A stretch of DNA of 33,462 bases from Candidatus Rokuibacteriota bacterium (GCA_030647435.1 JAUSJX010000138.1:1-33462), one strand, 5' to 3'; shown: positions 24,761-32,704, numbered from the stretch's first letter. Numbers and translations: made by a program. Notes: generated by a model not told the origin, from the letters alone.

Positions 24761-25659
24761 GCGGTGTCCCAGACCCGGCGCGGGCTCACTGCTCGGAGAA
24801 CGCCGTGGACCGCGAGCAGACAGAGGATGGCGACGATAAAGACCAGCCAGCCGGAGAAGAAGTGGAAGAATCCCTCGGCATACTCGACACCGAACGACCG
24901 GCCGACGAGACCGGTCATCACGATGCGGCCGGCGTTGGTCACGATCGTGATGGGCAGGACCGAGATCACGAGCACGACCTGCATCCAGAACCTCGGCAGC
25001 ATGAGGTGCGCCCAGGCAACGCCGAGAGCCACCAGGGTGATCAGCGATCGGATGCCGCTGCAGGCCTCCGTGACACCGAGCGTGAGGTTGCTCAGGTGGA
25101 TAACGTTCCCGTCGAGGAGGACCGGCACGCCGAGGAGATCCAAGGCCCAGGCTCCGTTCTCGGCGGCCAGGTTCTGGAGCCGCGCCGTCATGGCGTAGAA
25201 GAAGATCGCCGGCATGGGCACCAGGAACAGGAAGAAGCCCAGCGGGAACGCGAGCGCCCGGAGCATCGCCCAGCCGAAGTGAAACAGGACCAGCCCGGCA
25301 AGAATAACGATGAGCGAGCTTCGCATCAGGAAGGTCTCGGCGCCGATGTCGCCCACGATGAGCGCGGCCACGCCTGCCAGGATGAGCGGCACCCCGCGCC
25401 AACTGCCCCGGATCGGGAGTGTTGCCAGGTGCCGCCGGCGCTGCCACATGACGAAGCCGCTGATGATCGGAACGATGTACACGTGGCTGTAGGTGGGATC
25501 GTCCCAGAGATCTGCCAGCCAGACGGGAAGAACGCGCGCGTAGAGCCCGATCAGGATTGCGACGACCGCCCCCGCGAGCACGCCGGCCCGGAGCCGACCA
25601 TGAGCTCGTTCGCGCTGCTCCTGCTCGAGCGCTGGAAGGTTTTTCGTCAGCGTCGGCAT
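24757..25659 (-). CDS. xrtA: Exosortase (EpsH/XrtA-type transpeptidase)
   Basis: 300 residues with about eight membrane helices. The catalytic residues expected for exosortases are present: Cys200 in TEACSGIRSL, Arg245 in TNAGRIVMTG and His266 in FFHFFSGW. The N-terminal WLADLWDDPTYSHVYIVPII box is also typical. Exosortases recognise the C-terminal PEP motif of secreted proteins and cleave it at the outer face of the inner membrane. Two substrates with PEP signals flank the locus (23157 and 28050). The gene starts 19 bases after the TPR lipoprotein stop, indicating one operon (prsT-like, exosortase, epsI). The subtype (XrtA versus others) is a guess from the company it keeps. Confidence 0.92.
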   Translation of the reverse strand: MPTLTKNLPALEQEQRERAHGRLRAGVLAGAVVAILIGLYARVLPVWLADLWDDPTYSHVYIVPIISGFVMWQRRRHLATLPIRGSWRGVPLILAGVAALIVGDIGAETFLMRSSLIVILAGLVLFHFGWAMLRALAFPLGFFLFLVPMPAIFFYAMTARLQNLAAENGAWALDLLGVPVLLDGNVIHLSNLTLGVTEACSGIRSLITLVALGVAWAHLMLPRFWMQVVLVISVLPITIVTNAGRIVMTGLVGRSFGVEYAEGFFHFFSGWLVFIVAILCLLAVHGVLRAVSPRRVWDTA

Positions 25660-25678
25660 TTTAGCAACCGTGACGTCA

Positions 25679-27853
25679 CTATTTGAGCTCCGCCAAGGCC
25701 TTTTTCGCCTCGTCCTTCCCGGCGAAGCTCGCCGGCGAGTTCACGGCCGCGGTCAAGGCCGTGCGGGCGCCATCCTTGTCTCCGACCTTCAGGGACGCTA
25801 ACCCGAGATGGTACTGGACAACCGGCTGGTCCGGAAGCTTGCTCGCGCTCTCTTTCAACAAGGCAACCGCTCGCTGGTATACGCCGCGCTTGTAGAGGAT
25901 CCATCCCAGGGTGTCCGAGACATTCGGGTCTTCGGGAGCCATTTCCTTGGCCGTTTGAGCCAGTTGGAGCGCCTTTTCCTTGTCGCCGCCGTGTTCGGAG
26001 TAAAGCCAGGCCAGGTTGTTCGCCGCGAGCGCGGAGCGGGGATTGAGCGTGAGGACCTTTTCATATACTTGCTGGGCCTTCGCGACCTCTCCCTTGCGCT
26101 CGTAGAGAATGCCCATGAGCATCTGCGGGGGGAGCGCGCTGGGGTTCGTCTTGAGCGCTTCGTTCATCTTGGCTAGCGCCTCATCGTAACGGCCAGAGGC
26201 CTGGTAGAGGTCGCCAAGCCGCACATAGGCGTCGATCCGCGTCGGCTCGAGCTCGATAGCCTTCAGAAACGCGCCTTCGGCGAGCCTAGGCTCGCGCCGA
26301 GCGAGGTGCACAATGCCGAGCAGGTGCTGGAGCCCTCCGGACGTGGGCACCAGGGCGATCTGCTTCGTGACGCGGCTGAGGGCGGTGTCGGGCTGCTTTG
26401 CGGCGAGGGCCATGCTGGCAAGCTGGGCAGCCGGCTCGACATAGCCGGGAGCCAAGGCGAGGGCGGCTTCGAATTCTTTCTTCGCCTCCGCGCTCTTTCC
26501 CTGCGCCCTGAGTCCGACACCCACCAGATAGAACCCCCGGGGGTCCTTTGGGCCGAGGACCTGGAGCTTGCGGAACGCCTCGGTCGCCCGGGCCGGCTCA
26601 CGCTTGGCTAGATAGGCCAGGCCGAGGAGGCGGTGGGCCGGGAACACTCTCGGCTGCCGGGCCAGGAAGCTCTCCAGGTCCTCGATGGCGGGTTGAAACG
26701 CGCCCGCTTGGATGTTCAGCTCGGCCAGCAGAAGCACGGCCTCGGTGAAGTTGGGGGCGGCCGATATCGCGTCCTTCAGTTCGGCCTTGGCCTGCTGAAG
26801 ATTCCCGGCCTGGACCTGGGCCAGCCCGAGCTGGTAGCGCGCCATGGCGTTCCTCGGGTCGAGCTTCAGCACCTGTTGGAATTCCTGGATCGCCTCGGTG
26901 TTCTCGCGCTTGGTCAGGCGCACGCGCCCTAGCAGGAGATGACCCTCTAGGTCTGATGGGTTCTTCTTGAGCAGAGCCTGCAAGGCCCTGAGGCTCTCGT
27001 CGTACTTGCGCTCCTGGAACAAGATCTCGGCCAGCCGCCGCCACGCGGGGAGATACGCCGGGGCCTTCTGGGTGATCTCCGACAGGATGCGCTTGGTATC
27101 ATCAGGCTTTTGCGCGAGGAGGTAGAAGTCGGCGAGCCGCATCCGCGCCACCGAGCCGACCGGCGCGATGTCAGCCGCCGCCTTGAACTCTCGCTCAGCC
27201 TGAGTGGCATCCCGCTTGCCGAGGTAGAGTTCGCCCAGCGCCAGATGGGCCTCGGCGAACTTGGGATCGCGGGCCACGGCCTCCTGGAAGGCACGCTCCG
27301 CGCTCACCGCGTCCTGCTTCCGAAGGTAGAGGACGCCGAGCGCCAGATGCAGCTTCGCCCGATCCCCCAGATCGGCTTGGGCCGTCTCGAGCCGTCGGAT
27401 CGCGGCGTCTACCTCCTCGGGCGTGGCGGCCATGCTGGCCAGCAGCACGAGCCCGTCGAGGTTCTTGGGCTCTTTCTCGAGGACAAAGGTGACCTCCCGC
27501 CTGGCCTCGTCCGTCTCGCCCGCGCGGAAATAGATCGTCCCGAGCTTGAGCCGGACGTCGGGGGCATCGGGGGCCAGCTCCTCGGCTTTCAGGAGATAAC
27601 GAAACGCCTGCGCCAGCTCCCCAAGCTGGTAGTGCGAGACGCCAAGTTGCCTAATGGCGCGCTCATTGGCGGGGTCGAACCGGAGCACGTTCCGGTACTC
27701 GAGGATCGCCTCCCGGTACTGCTCTCGCGCGGCGTACTTGTCGCCGCGCTCCAGATGGCGAGTCTTCTGAGCCTCCGGGGACCGAGAGCAGCCGGCCACG
27801 ACCAGCAGTCCGACGACCAGGAGAATGGTCCACCTGCGGGTCCTGCGAGACAT
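25679..27853 (-). CDS. prsT: PrsT-like TPR-repeat lipoprotein of the PEP-CTERM system
   Basis: 724 residues, ATG 27853. A lipoprotein signal peptide (ILLVVGLLVVAGC, lipidated Cys22) is followed by about 18 TPR units from residue 35 to the end, for example KYAAREQYREAILEYRNVLR, YLRKQDAVSAERAFQEAVAR and DPRNAMARYQLGLAQVQAGN. This matches the giant TPR lipoprotein (PrsT, TIGR02917) that accompanies exosortases in biofilm/EPS clusters, though it is shorter than the ~900 residues usual for that family. It is probably anchored in the outer or inner membrane and acts as an assembly scaffold for polysaccharide export or protein sorting. It is the first gene of the prsT-xrt-epsI run. Confidence 0.85.
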   Translation of the reverse strand: MSRRTRRWTILLVVGLLVVAGCSRSPEAQKTRHLERGDKYAAREQYREAILEYRNVLRFDPANERAIRQLGVSHYQLGELAQAFRYLLKAEELAPDAPDVRLKLGTIYFRAGETDEARREVTFVLEKEPKNLDGLVLLASMAATPEEVDAAIRRLETAQADLGDRAKLHLALGVLYLRKQDAVSAERAFQEAVARDPKFAEAHLALGELYLGKRDATQAEREFKAAADIAPVGSVARMRLADFYLLAQKPDDTKRILSEITQKAPAYLPAWRRLAEILFQERKYDESLRALQALLKKNPSDLEGHLLLGRVRLTKRENTEAIQEFQQVLKLDPRNAMARYQLGLAQVQAGNLQQAKAELKDAISAAPNFTEAVLLLAELNIQAGAFQPAIEDLESFLARQPRVFPAHRLLGLAYLAKREPARATEAFRKLQVLGPKDPRGFYLVGVGLRAQGKSAEAKKEFEAALALAPGYVEPAAQLASMALAAKQPDTALSRVTKQIALVPTSGGLQHLLGIVHLARREPRLAEGAFLKAIELEPTRIDAYVRLGDLYQASGRYDEALAKMNEALKTNPSALPPQMLMGILYERKGEVAKAQQVYEKVLTLNPRSALAANNLAWLYSEHGGDKEKALQLAQTAKEMAPEDPNVSDTLGWILYKRGVYQRAVALLKESASKLPDQPVVQYHLGLASLKVGDKDGARTALTAAVNSPASFAGKDEAKKALAELK

Positions 27854-27870
27854 CGGCTGGCTCTCCCGTC

Positions 27871-27948
27871 TCAGTCGGGCAGGTATTCGGCCAGAACCCG
27901 GTACATGGCCTGAATATACCTGAACAGGCGGTCGGAAATCTCCTTCAT
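27871..27948 (-). pseudogene. C-terminal relic of a second epsI
   Basis: Twenty-five codons from ATG 27948 to TGA 27873-27871 read MKEISDRLFRYIQAMYRVLA then EYLPD. This closely matches the end of the intact EpsI 3.1 kb away (SERLVAYVQAMYPVLGDYLPD), and the DNA around the stop is also alike (CAGTCGGGCAGGTA on the plus strand in both). The rest of the gene is gone: similarity ends just before the hairpin of the neighbouring PEP-CTERM gene. The stop lies 17 bases before the start of the TPR lipoprotein. Confidence 0.8.
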
Positions 27949-27973
27949 GGACTCGCGACTCCTGAACAAAGCA

Positions 27974-28006
27974 GGAGGGCCGGACGTGACTCCCGTCCGG
28001 CCCTCC
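27974..28006 (-). terminator. Strong hairpin terminator after PEP-CTERM gene 2
   Basis: GGAGGGCCGGACG (27974-27986) and CGTCCGGCCCTCC (27994-28006) form a perfect 13-bp stem with a 7-base loop; on the minus strand TGCTTTG follows. It lies 44 bases after the PEP-CTERM stop. Together with the preceding CAAAGCA it is shared base for base with the orphan hairpin at 31491-31510. Confidence 0.78.
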
Positions 28007-28049
28007 CCCCTAGGACACAACTACTAGGGCACCTGGCTCGCTTATTGGC

Positions 28050-28799
28050 TTAGCTCAATTGGCCGAACAGACGCCTCCGGGCTGCATAACCGAGCCCGAG
28101 TAGGCCCAGCCCAGCCAAGAACATTGTGGCGGGCTCGGGCGTCACGACGCTCTGCAGGTCGCCGGTCGTTAAGGCGTCCGCCCCCAGGGTCAAGATGAGT
28201 CGGTCGGTGATCGCATAGGGGGTAACCGAAGTAAAGGCCGCAGATGCAGTGTTGTTGAACGAGGCGGTGGTGAACGGGCCCTGGACGCCAGGTGTGACAG
28301 TGCCCAATCCAAAGAGAAGGTTGCTCAGATCGACCCATTGCTGTGCAGTAACGGAATTGCCAGCAGCGACGGGAGTCAAGGTGCCGCCGACAGCGCTGGT
28401 CAGGATCGAAGGCACACCGCTTGCCGGGAACGTGAAGCCATCGGCGCTAGCGGTGACCGTGATCGTGCCGCCTACGTCACCCAAAGAGCTCAGGATCCAG
28501 GCCAAATCCACCAAGGAAGACAAGGGACCACCGGGACTGTTGCTTATCCCAATATCAATACTGACCGAAAAGCCGGGGATAACCGGAAGTCCTCCCAAAC
28601 CGGCTGTGAGTGACATTACGCCAACGGCGGGATTCGTATCCCCTGCTGCGTTGTCAACAACCGTTATCCCGCCCCCACCGTAGGGCGCCGGACCCACGAT
28701 GTTAATGGCGAAGGTAGCCAGAGCCGGTAAAGGAGTAACCAGCAGGGCGAGTGCAGTCACGACCGCTACGAGAGAGCCCCTTCTGCCTGATCGCGCCAT
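28050..28799 (-). CDS. PEP-CTERM sorting-domain protein 2
   Basis: 249 residues. The ATG at 28799 has GGAGG seven bases upstream; 15 extra codons upstream are not needed. A signal peptide (RGSLVAVVTALALLVTPLPA, cleavage near ALA) leads to a ~190-residue beta-rich domain rich in Gly, Thr, Ser and Val with no cysteines (SVDIGISNSPGGPLSSLVD, GTITVTASADGFTFPASGV). The C-terminal signal is VTPEPATM, helix FLAGLGLLGLGYA and basic ARRRLFGQ, a canonical exosortase substrate. Its tail is nearly the same as that of PEP-CTERM protein 1 although the bodies differ, consistent with a shared sorting enzyme. Function of the exported domain is unknown. Confidence 0.92.
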   Translation of the reverse strand: MARSGRRGSLVAVVTALALLVTPLPALATFAINIVGPAPYGGGGITVVDNAAGDTNPAVGVMSLTAGLGGLPVIPGFSVSIDIGISNSPGGPLSSLVDLAWILSSLGDVGGTITVTASADGFTFPASGVPSILTSAVGGTLTPVAAGNSVTAQQWVDLSNLLFGLGTVTPGVQGPFTTASFNNTASAAFTSVTPYAITDRLILTLGADALTTGDLQSVVTPEPATMFLAGLGLLGLGYAARRRLFGQLS

Positions 28800-28947
28800 T
28801 CTCAATCCTCCGGTTGTAGGTTTGATCTTAAGAGGTTGCCGCATACGCTACCCATGCCTCAATGCGGCCATCCCGATGGCAGAGCACGCAAGTCTCGAGC
28901 CAGCGATCAGTGCTAACAAAAACACCGTGTTACAACAAGGCCCACAA

Positions 28948-29011
28948 GAGTCCTCATCACATCAGGTCATCATGTATGCAAGCGCTTTCATAGCAAGTGA
29001 AAGTTGACGAC
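28948..29011. repeat. 64-bp repeat, copy A
   Basis: Runs from GAGTCCTCATCACATC to GTGAAAGTTGACGAC and aligns with copies B (31303) and C (31560). Copy A covers the last codons (VVNFHLL, stop) and the 3' flank of the frameshifted secreted-protein gene at 28988. Confidence 0.75.
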
Positions 29012-29768
29012 CGAGACGCTGAGCGAGGAGACGACCACGTGGGTCGAGTGGGTCGAGCCCGCGTAGGTCGGGGCCGCCCTGTTGGTCGCGGCCTCGACCA
29101 GATTGTAGAAGCCGTCGGGGGCGTTCCCGGGCGAGGTGACCGTGCAGACCCGCCGAGGCCAAGGCGCCGGGGCTCAGGGTCAGGGCTGGGGGCCCCGAGC
29201 AGGGCCGGCCAGCCCGCTGGCACGCCAACCCCGAGCGCGAAGCTCGAGGCCGGAGCAGCCACTGCTGTCGGGATTGGTGACGCTCACCGTGTAGCTCACC
29301 CTGGTTCCCGGCGGCACCCACGGGCTCTGAGAGGGCGAGACCGTCACGGTGGGGTTGCCCCGGACGCAGGGCTGCGGGGCCACGCTCACCTGGACGGGGG
29401 CGCTTGCTCTCCGGCCTCGTGCTGCTGGGCGTGGAACTGGTGGGGATGGCCGGCCTCAGCTGGAGGAAGCGTCGGGGCGCGGTCTCTGGTGGGCTGGACG
29501 AGGGCGAAGCCCAGTCTTTCTTGCTCCCCGGGGTTCGAGCGCGGCCGGAGGGCGCCTGAAGGCGCGCCTCACCGCCGCCGGGCCTCCGCAGCCCCCTGAG
29601 GTGCAGGCCTGGGTGCCAGTGCGTGCTTGACTGCCCGGCGATCCCCGAAGCAAGATCGCAACCACCAGTGGGGACGTTGAAGTTCCAGGTTTCTGATGCA
29701 GCTTCAGCGCCTCCGGCCCCGAGTAGGCCAATGAACGCTATCGCTGCGACAATTGCGAGTATGTTCAT
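28988..29768 (-). pseudogene. Secreted NEW3-like domain protein, frameshifted
   Basis: ATG 29768 follows GGAGGAG. The N-terminal frame encodes a signal peptide (MNILAIVAAIAFIGLLGAGG, AEAA) and SETWNFNVPTGGCDLASG. In a second frame, from about 29410, come APVQVSVAPQPCVRGNPTVT and GTRVSYTVSVTNPDSSGCS. In another, FALGVGVPAGWPALLGAP. The last frame gives TVTSPGNAPDGFYNLVEAAT, THSTHVVVSSLSVSVVNFHL and a stop (28990-28988). Joined, these form the typical NEW3/'PGA-S-TTL-TVTSP' beta-sandwich found at the end of secreted proteases and surface proteins. At least three frame changes are needed over 260 codons, and the middle (29420-29620) has no readable frame. The gene is dead or the assembly is poor here. 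The ISL3 element sits 120 bases upstream of its start. Confidence 0.6.
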
Positions 29769-29888
29769 CCGCTCCTCCGTCATGTAAAACTCTCCGACAT
29801 TGAGAACCCAGCCCATTCGCGCGCCAGCCATTCGCTGGCCCTCGAGCGTAGCAATTCCTAGGCCGAGATTCACTACACTAATAAACCC

Positions 29889-29917
29889 GGGTCTTCTGGA
29901 AGTCGTGTGGGTGAATT
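29889..29917 (+). repeat. Left inverted repeat of the ISL3 element
   Basis: 29-bp terminal repeat beginning GGGTCTTCTGGAAGTCG; 24 of 29 positions match the reversed right end. The preceding 8 bases (ATAAACCC) are the target duplication. Confidence 0.9.
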
Positions 29918-30000
29918 GAAGGGGTACATCGGGCGGGAAGCCGCATGGATATTGGCTTTCAGGCATGTCGCAGGGGGCTCGGATTTGGCATCATGTGCGG

Positions 30001-31232
30001 ATGGCCAATTCATCGAAACGAAAGCGGCGGCTGTGGGATGCATACGCGTGGCCTGGTTTCTGGCCGCACTCTACGGTGCGCGGAATCTTCGTTGATCCGA
30101 AGGCGCGCGTCATCACCCTCAAACGGCGCTCAAAAAAACGACGTGCGGCAGTTGCGGTCGAGGACACAGCGGATGGTACGACCGACGCACGCGGCTGGTT
30201 CGCGATCTCTCGTGTGGCGACAGGCGCATCTTTCTGGAGATCGAGGTCCGTCGTGTGCCGTGCAAGCGTTGCGGGCACGTGAAGCGCGAGCGGCTCGACT
30301 TCCTGGCGGACAATCCCTTCTATACCAAGCGCTTTGCCTATTACGTGGGCCGGCGCTGCCGCTCGGCAACGATCAAGAGCATTGCACAGGAGTTGCACCT
30401 CGACTGGGAGACGATCAAGACGCTGGAGATGCAGTACATGCGGGCGCAACTCGCCCGTGTGGGTGCGCCAGGACCCACAGCCACCGGCATCGACGAGATC
30501 TCGATCCGCAAGGGCCATACCTACCGCATCGTGGTGAGCGACCTGATTCGACGGCGCCCGATCTGGTTCGGGGGAGCGGACCGCAAAGAGGCGAGCATGG
30601 CGCTGTTCTACGACTGGCTCGGTGAGAAGAAGACCCGGGGCATTCGCTTGGCGGTGATGGACATGTGGAAGCCGTTTCACACCGTGACGGTGGCGCGTGC
30701 ACCGCAGGCGGCGATCCTGTACGACAAGTTCCACATCATGCGCCACCTCGGAGAAGCGCTCGACACGGTCCGCAAGACCGAGTACGCGCGGCTCTCGGGG
30801 CGCGGTCGGCGCTTCATCAAGGGCCAGAAGTACACACTGCTCTCGCGTCGGGAAAACCTCACCCTGGAGGGCAGGAAGTCGCTCAAGACGTTGCTGGCGG
30901 CCAACAAGCGCTTGAATACGGCATACTTGCTCAAGGAATCCTTCGGGCAGCTCTGGGACTACGAGCGCGAGGGTTGGGCACGCAGATTCTTCGAGAACTG
31001 GCGGGCGAGCCTGAAGTGGCAGCGACTCGCGCCGTACGAGAAGTTCGCCGAGATGATCGATCGACATTGGGATGGGATCGCCGCCTATTGCGAGCCCGAG
31101 AACAAGGTCTCGCTCGGATTCGTCGAGGGCTTGAACAACAAGATCCGGGTCATCCAGCGCCGCGCGTACGGACTGCGCGACGAGGAGTATCTGCGGTTGA
31201 AGGTGCTCACGTGTATGCTGCCAGCGCTCTAA
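30001..31232 (+). CDS. tnp: ISL3-family transposase, frames 1 and 0 joined at an A7 run
   Basis: The upstream frame (ATG 30001, or 29965) reads KRRLWDAYAWPGFWPHSTVR, GIFVDPKARVITLKRRSKK and reaches seven A residues at 30132-30138. In the -1 frame the text continues TTCGSCGRGHSGWYDRRTRL then VRRVPCKRCG, a zf-ISL3 zinc finger with two CxxC pairs. The DDE catalytic domain follows: GIDEISIRKGH (first Asp), LAVMDMWKPF (second Asp) and GFVEGLNNKIRVIQRRAYG (Glu), ending at 31232. The joined product has about 410 residues, normal for the family. Without the shift, translation could only start at GTG 30255 and would lose the zinc finger. Thus A-AAA-AAA-C looks like a programmed -1 slippage site; a simple mutation is the alternative. 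Confidence 0.88.
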
Positions 31233-31241
31233 AATGCCTCA

Positions 31242-31270
31242 AAATCGCCCACTCGATTTCCAGAAGAGCC
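31242..31270 (-). repeat. Right inverted repeat of the ISL3 element
   Basis: Reverse complement begins GGCTCTTCTGGAAATCG. It starts ten bases after the transposase stop and is followed by the second copy of the ATAAACCC duplication. Confidence 0.9.
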
Positions 31271-31302
31271 ATAAACCCAACGGTTTACCGCTCGGATAGC
31301 AG

Positions 31303-31368
31303 GAGTCCTCACTACATGCGGTTCACCATCTCTGCAAAGCCCTTCCTAGGAAGTGAAAGTTGACGACA
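31303..31368. repeat. 64-bp repeat, copy B
   Basis: Runs from GAGTCCTCACTACATG to GTGAAAGTTGACGACAC. On the minus strand it starts with codons for VVNFHF, as at the end of the 28988 gene, but no long gene frame is attached. It lies just right of the IS element. Confidence 0.75.
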
Positions 31369-31497
31369 CTCGCCCCGGCACGGGTCAGCCTGGTTAGGCC
31401 AACGGCTCGTACACGGGCCCTAAGGTGCCGTCGGCGGTCGTCGCGTAGCCGAAGGCGATTTATCGTTGTCACGGGCGCGCGACTCCGGCGCAAAGCA

Positions 31498-31530
31498 GGA
31501 GGGCCGGACGAGACATCCCGTCCGGCCCTC
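31498..31530 (-). terminator. Orphan PEP-CTERM-type hairpin
   Basis: GAGGGCCGGACG (31499-31510) pairs perfectly with CGTCCGGCCCTC (31519-31530) around an 8-base loop. The 20 bases 31491-31510 are identical to 27967-27986, next to PEP-CTERM gene 2. No PEP-CTERM gene lies beside this copy, so its gene has been lost. Confidence 0.7.
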
Positions 31531-31559
31531 TCCTACGACGCAACTAAGGAAGACTGCGG

Positions 31560-31625
31560 GAGTCCTGACGACATTCGATTCACCATCTGTGCAAGCCCAT
31601 TCATAGTAAGTGGAGGTTGGCGACA
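31560..31625. repeat. 64-bp repeat, copy C
   Basis: Runs from GAGTCCTGACGACATT to GTGGAGGTTGGCGACAC. On the minus strand it reads SVANLHLL then TGA, equivalent to the C-terminus of the 28988 gene. It sits between the orphan hairpin and a decayed coding stretch. Confidence 0.72.
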
Positions 31626-31883
31626 CTAGTCTTGGCCGAGGCCTGTCTGAGACGTGAAGGACGCGTAGACGGCGCTGCTGCTTCCGTCGGTGGTGACGAG
31701 ATCGACACGCTGAGCGAGAAGACGGGCAAGAGTCTCCCGAATGCGTTTCCAGACGGCTGGCTGACTTATCTGAGCCCTCACGTCCACCGATGGGTTGGCC
31801 GTGACAGGGCATGGGTGGATCGCCGGGCATCAAGGGGAGGGTAACTGGCACGCCTACAAACCTTCGGCTACCATACCCCCGCC

Positions 31884-32582
31884 ATGGAGCCCGCCGAGCC
31901 CGCCTACCCCCGAGTCTCAGCGCGGCCTCGCACAGTTCGTCTCCGCGCAGGCGCAATAGCGCTACTCCTTCTCCTTCTCCTTTTCGGAATGGCAGCACTC
32001 TGGACATGGCGGGGACCGGCACTCACCAAGCTGGGCGGGCTGCTCGTCGAAGAGACACCACCGGCCCCGGCAGATCTCGTGGCGGTCTTCGATAACGAAG
32101 TCCCTGCTGCTGCCGCGGCAGCAGACCTCTTGGCGAAGGGCTACGCGCCGCGCATCCTGCTCTTCAAAGCACCCCCGGCCGCCGATGAGAAACTGCTCGA
32201 CCGGCTCGGCATTCCCGTTCCGACCCGCCATGAGCTCGCGATCCTTGTGATGCATCGGTTGGGTGTCGCCTCCGAGGCCATCGTCGTGGAGCCCGTCACC
32301 GAAGTTGACACGAATGTCGCGGTTCAGGCCACCGCCCGCTATGCCCGTACCCATGACGCCACCCGAGTGATCGTCATCACCTATCGATCACACACGCGAC
32401 GCACGGCTCTCCTTCTTCGCCGCGCCCTCGGTCGATCTGCCGTGGTCATCGTGCGTGCATCCCCGGACGATCCGTTCCACCCGGAGGGCTGGTGGCGGGA
32501 CCGTCGCAATAGCCGTGAGTTCATCATGGAGAGCGTTCGCTGGATAAACTCTCTTCTGCTTGGTGACCTCTGGCGGGAGTAA
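31884..32582 (+). CDS. DUF218 (YdcF/SanA/ElyC-like) membrane-anchored protein
   Basis: 232 residues, ATG 31884. A basic N-terminus is followed by a membrane helix at about 23-43 (AGAIALLLLLLLFGMAALW) and a Rossmann-like periplasmic domain: PADLVAVFDNEVPAAAAAAD, a GYAPRILLFKAPP strand, PVTEVDTNVAVQATARYART and RVIVITYRSHTRRTALLLRR, ending with a REFIMESVRWINSLL helix. The DUF218 pattern of Asp-rich strand ends and the TxxN motif with the following T-x-R-S/H-x-R-R segment is clear. Members are common in exosortase/EPS clusters and affect envelope integrity or lipid-carrier handling in enteric bacteria; the reaction is not established. Confidence 0.8.
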   Translation: MEPAEPAYPRVSARPRTVRLRAGAIALLLLLLLFGMAALWTWRGPALTKLGGLLVEETPPAPADLVAVFDNEVPAAAAAADLLAKGYAPRILLFKAPPAADEKLLDRLGIPVPTRHELAILVMHRLGVASEAIVVEPVTEVDTNVAVQATARYARTHDATRVIVITYRSHTRRTALLLRRALGRSAVVIVRASPDDPFHPEGWWRDRRNSREFIMESVRWINSLLLGDLWRE

Positions 32583-32704
32583 GCGTCACCAGAGATGAGA
32601 TCGACGCCCTGGACACGTCCATCATTCTCTATCGCTTGAGCCTCAGCTCTCGATGGCAGCCACCTTGCGCGAATCTCGTGTAAGCGTGTAGGATGGGAAC
32701 CTGA

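Larger units (their letters stand above)
29889..31270 (+). mobile_element. ISL3-family insertion sequence, 1382 bp, complete
   Basis: Left end 29889-29917 and right end 31242-31270 are 29-bp inverted repeats matching at 24 positions (starting GGGTCTTCTGGAA and, reversed, GGCTCTTCTGGAA). The element is flanked by a perfect 8-bp duplication ATAAACCC (29881-29888 and 31271-31278), the length known for ISL3-family targets. It carries one transposase region. The intact duplication and ends indicate recent insertion, between the secreted-protein pseudogene and repeat copy B. Confidence 0.93.
31369..31883. other. Gene-poor scar region with decayed gene ends
   Basis: No intact gene. It contains an orphan terminator hairpin (31498) and repeat copy C (31560). 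To the right of copy C, on the minus strand, a frame of about 60 codons ends in TAG near 31629 (QPAVWKRIRETLARLLAQRV, TTDGSSSAVYASFTS). The DNA around 31700-31730 also resembles the 3' part of the 28988 gene (TCGCTCAGCGT and flanks), so this is probably a decayed paralogue. Nothing here is likely to be functional except perhaps the promoter of the DUF218 gene near the right end. Confidence 0.45.

Noticed and set aside
25660-25680. TGACGTCA palindrome just upstream of the exosortase start as an operator
   Set aside because: Single 8-mer inside the 19-base prsT-exosortase gap; no second site and the genes look co-transcribed, so chance is adequate.
29399-29562. Plus-strand frame with a hydrophobic stretch then WRKRR, like a C-terminal sorting signal
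   Set aside because: It is antisense to the decayed NEW3-like gene, lacks a PEP or LPXTG-type box and has no upstream secreted domain in frame.
31369-31410. GTTAGGCC near 31395 as an integron attC core
   Set aside because: No matching inverse core with the right spacing or hairpin, and no cassette structure between repeat copies B and C.
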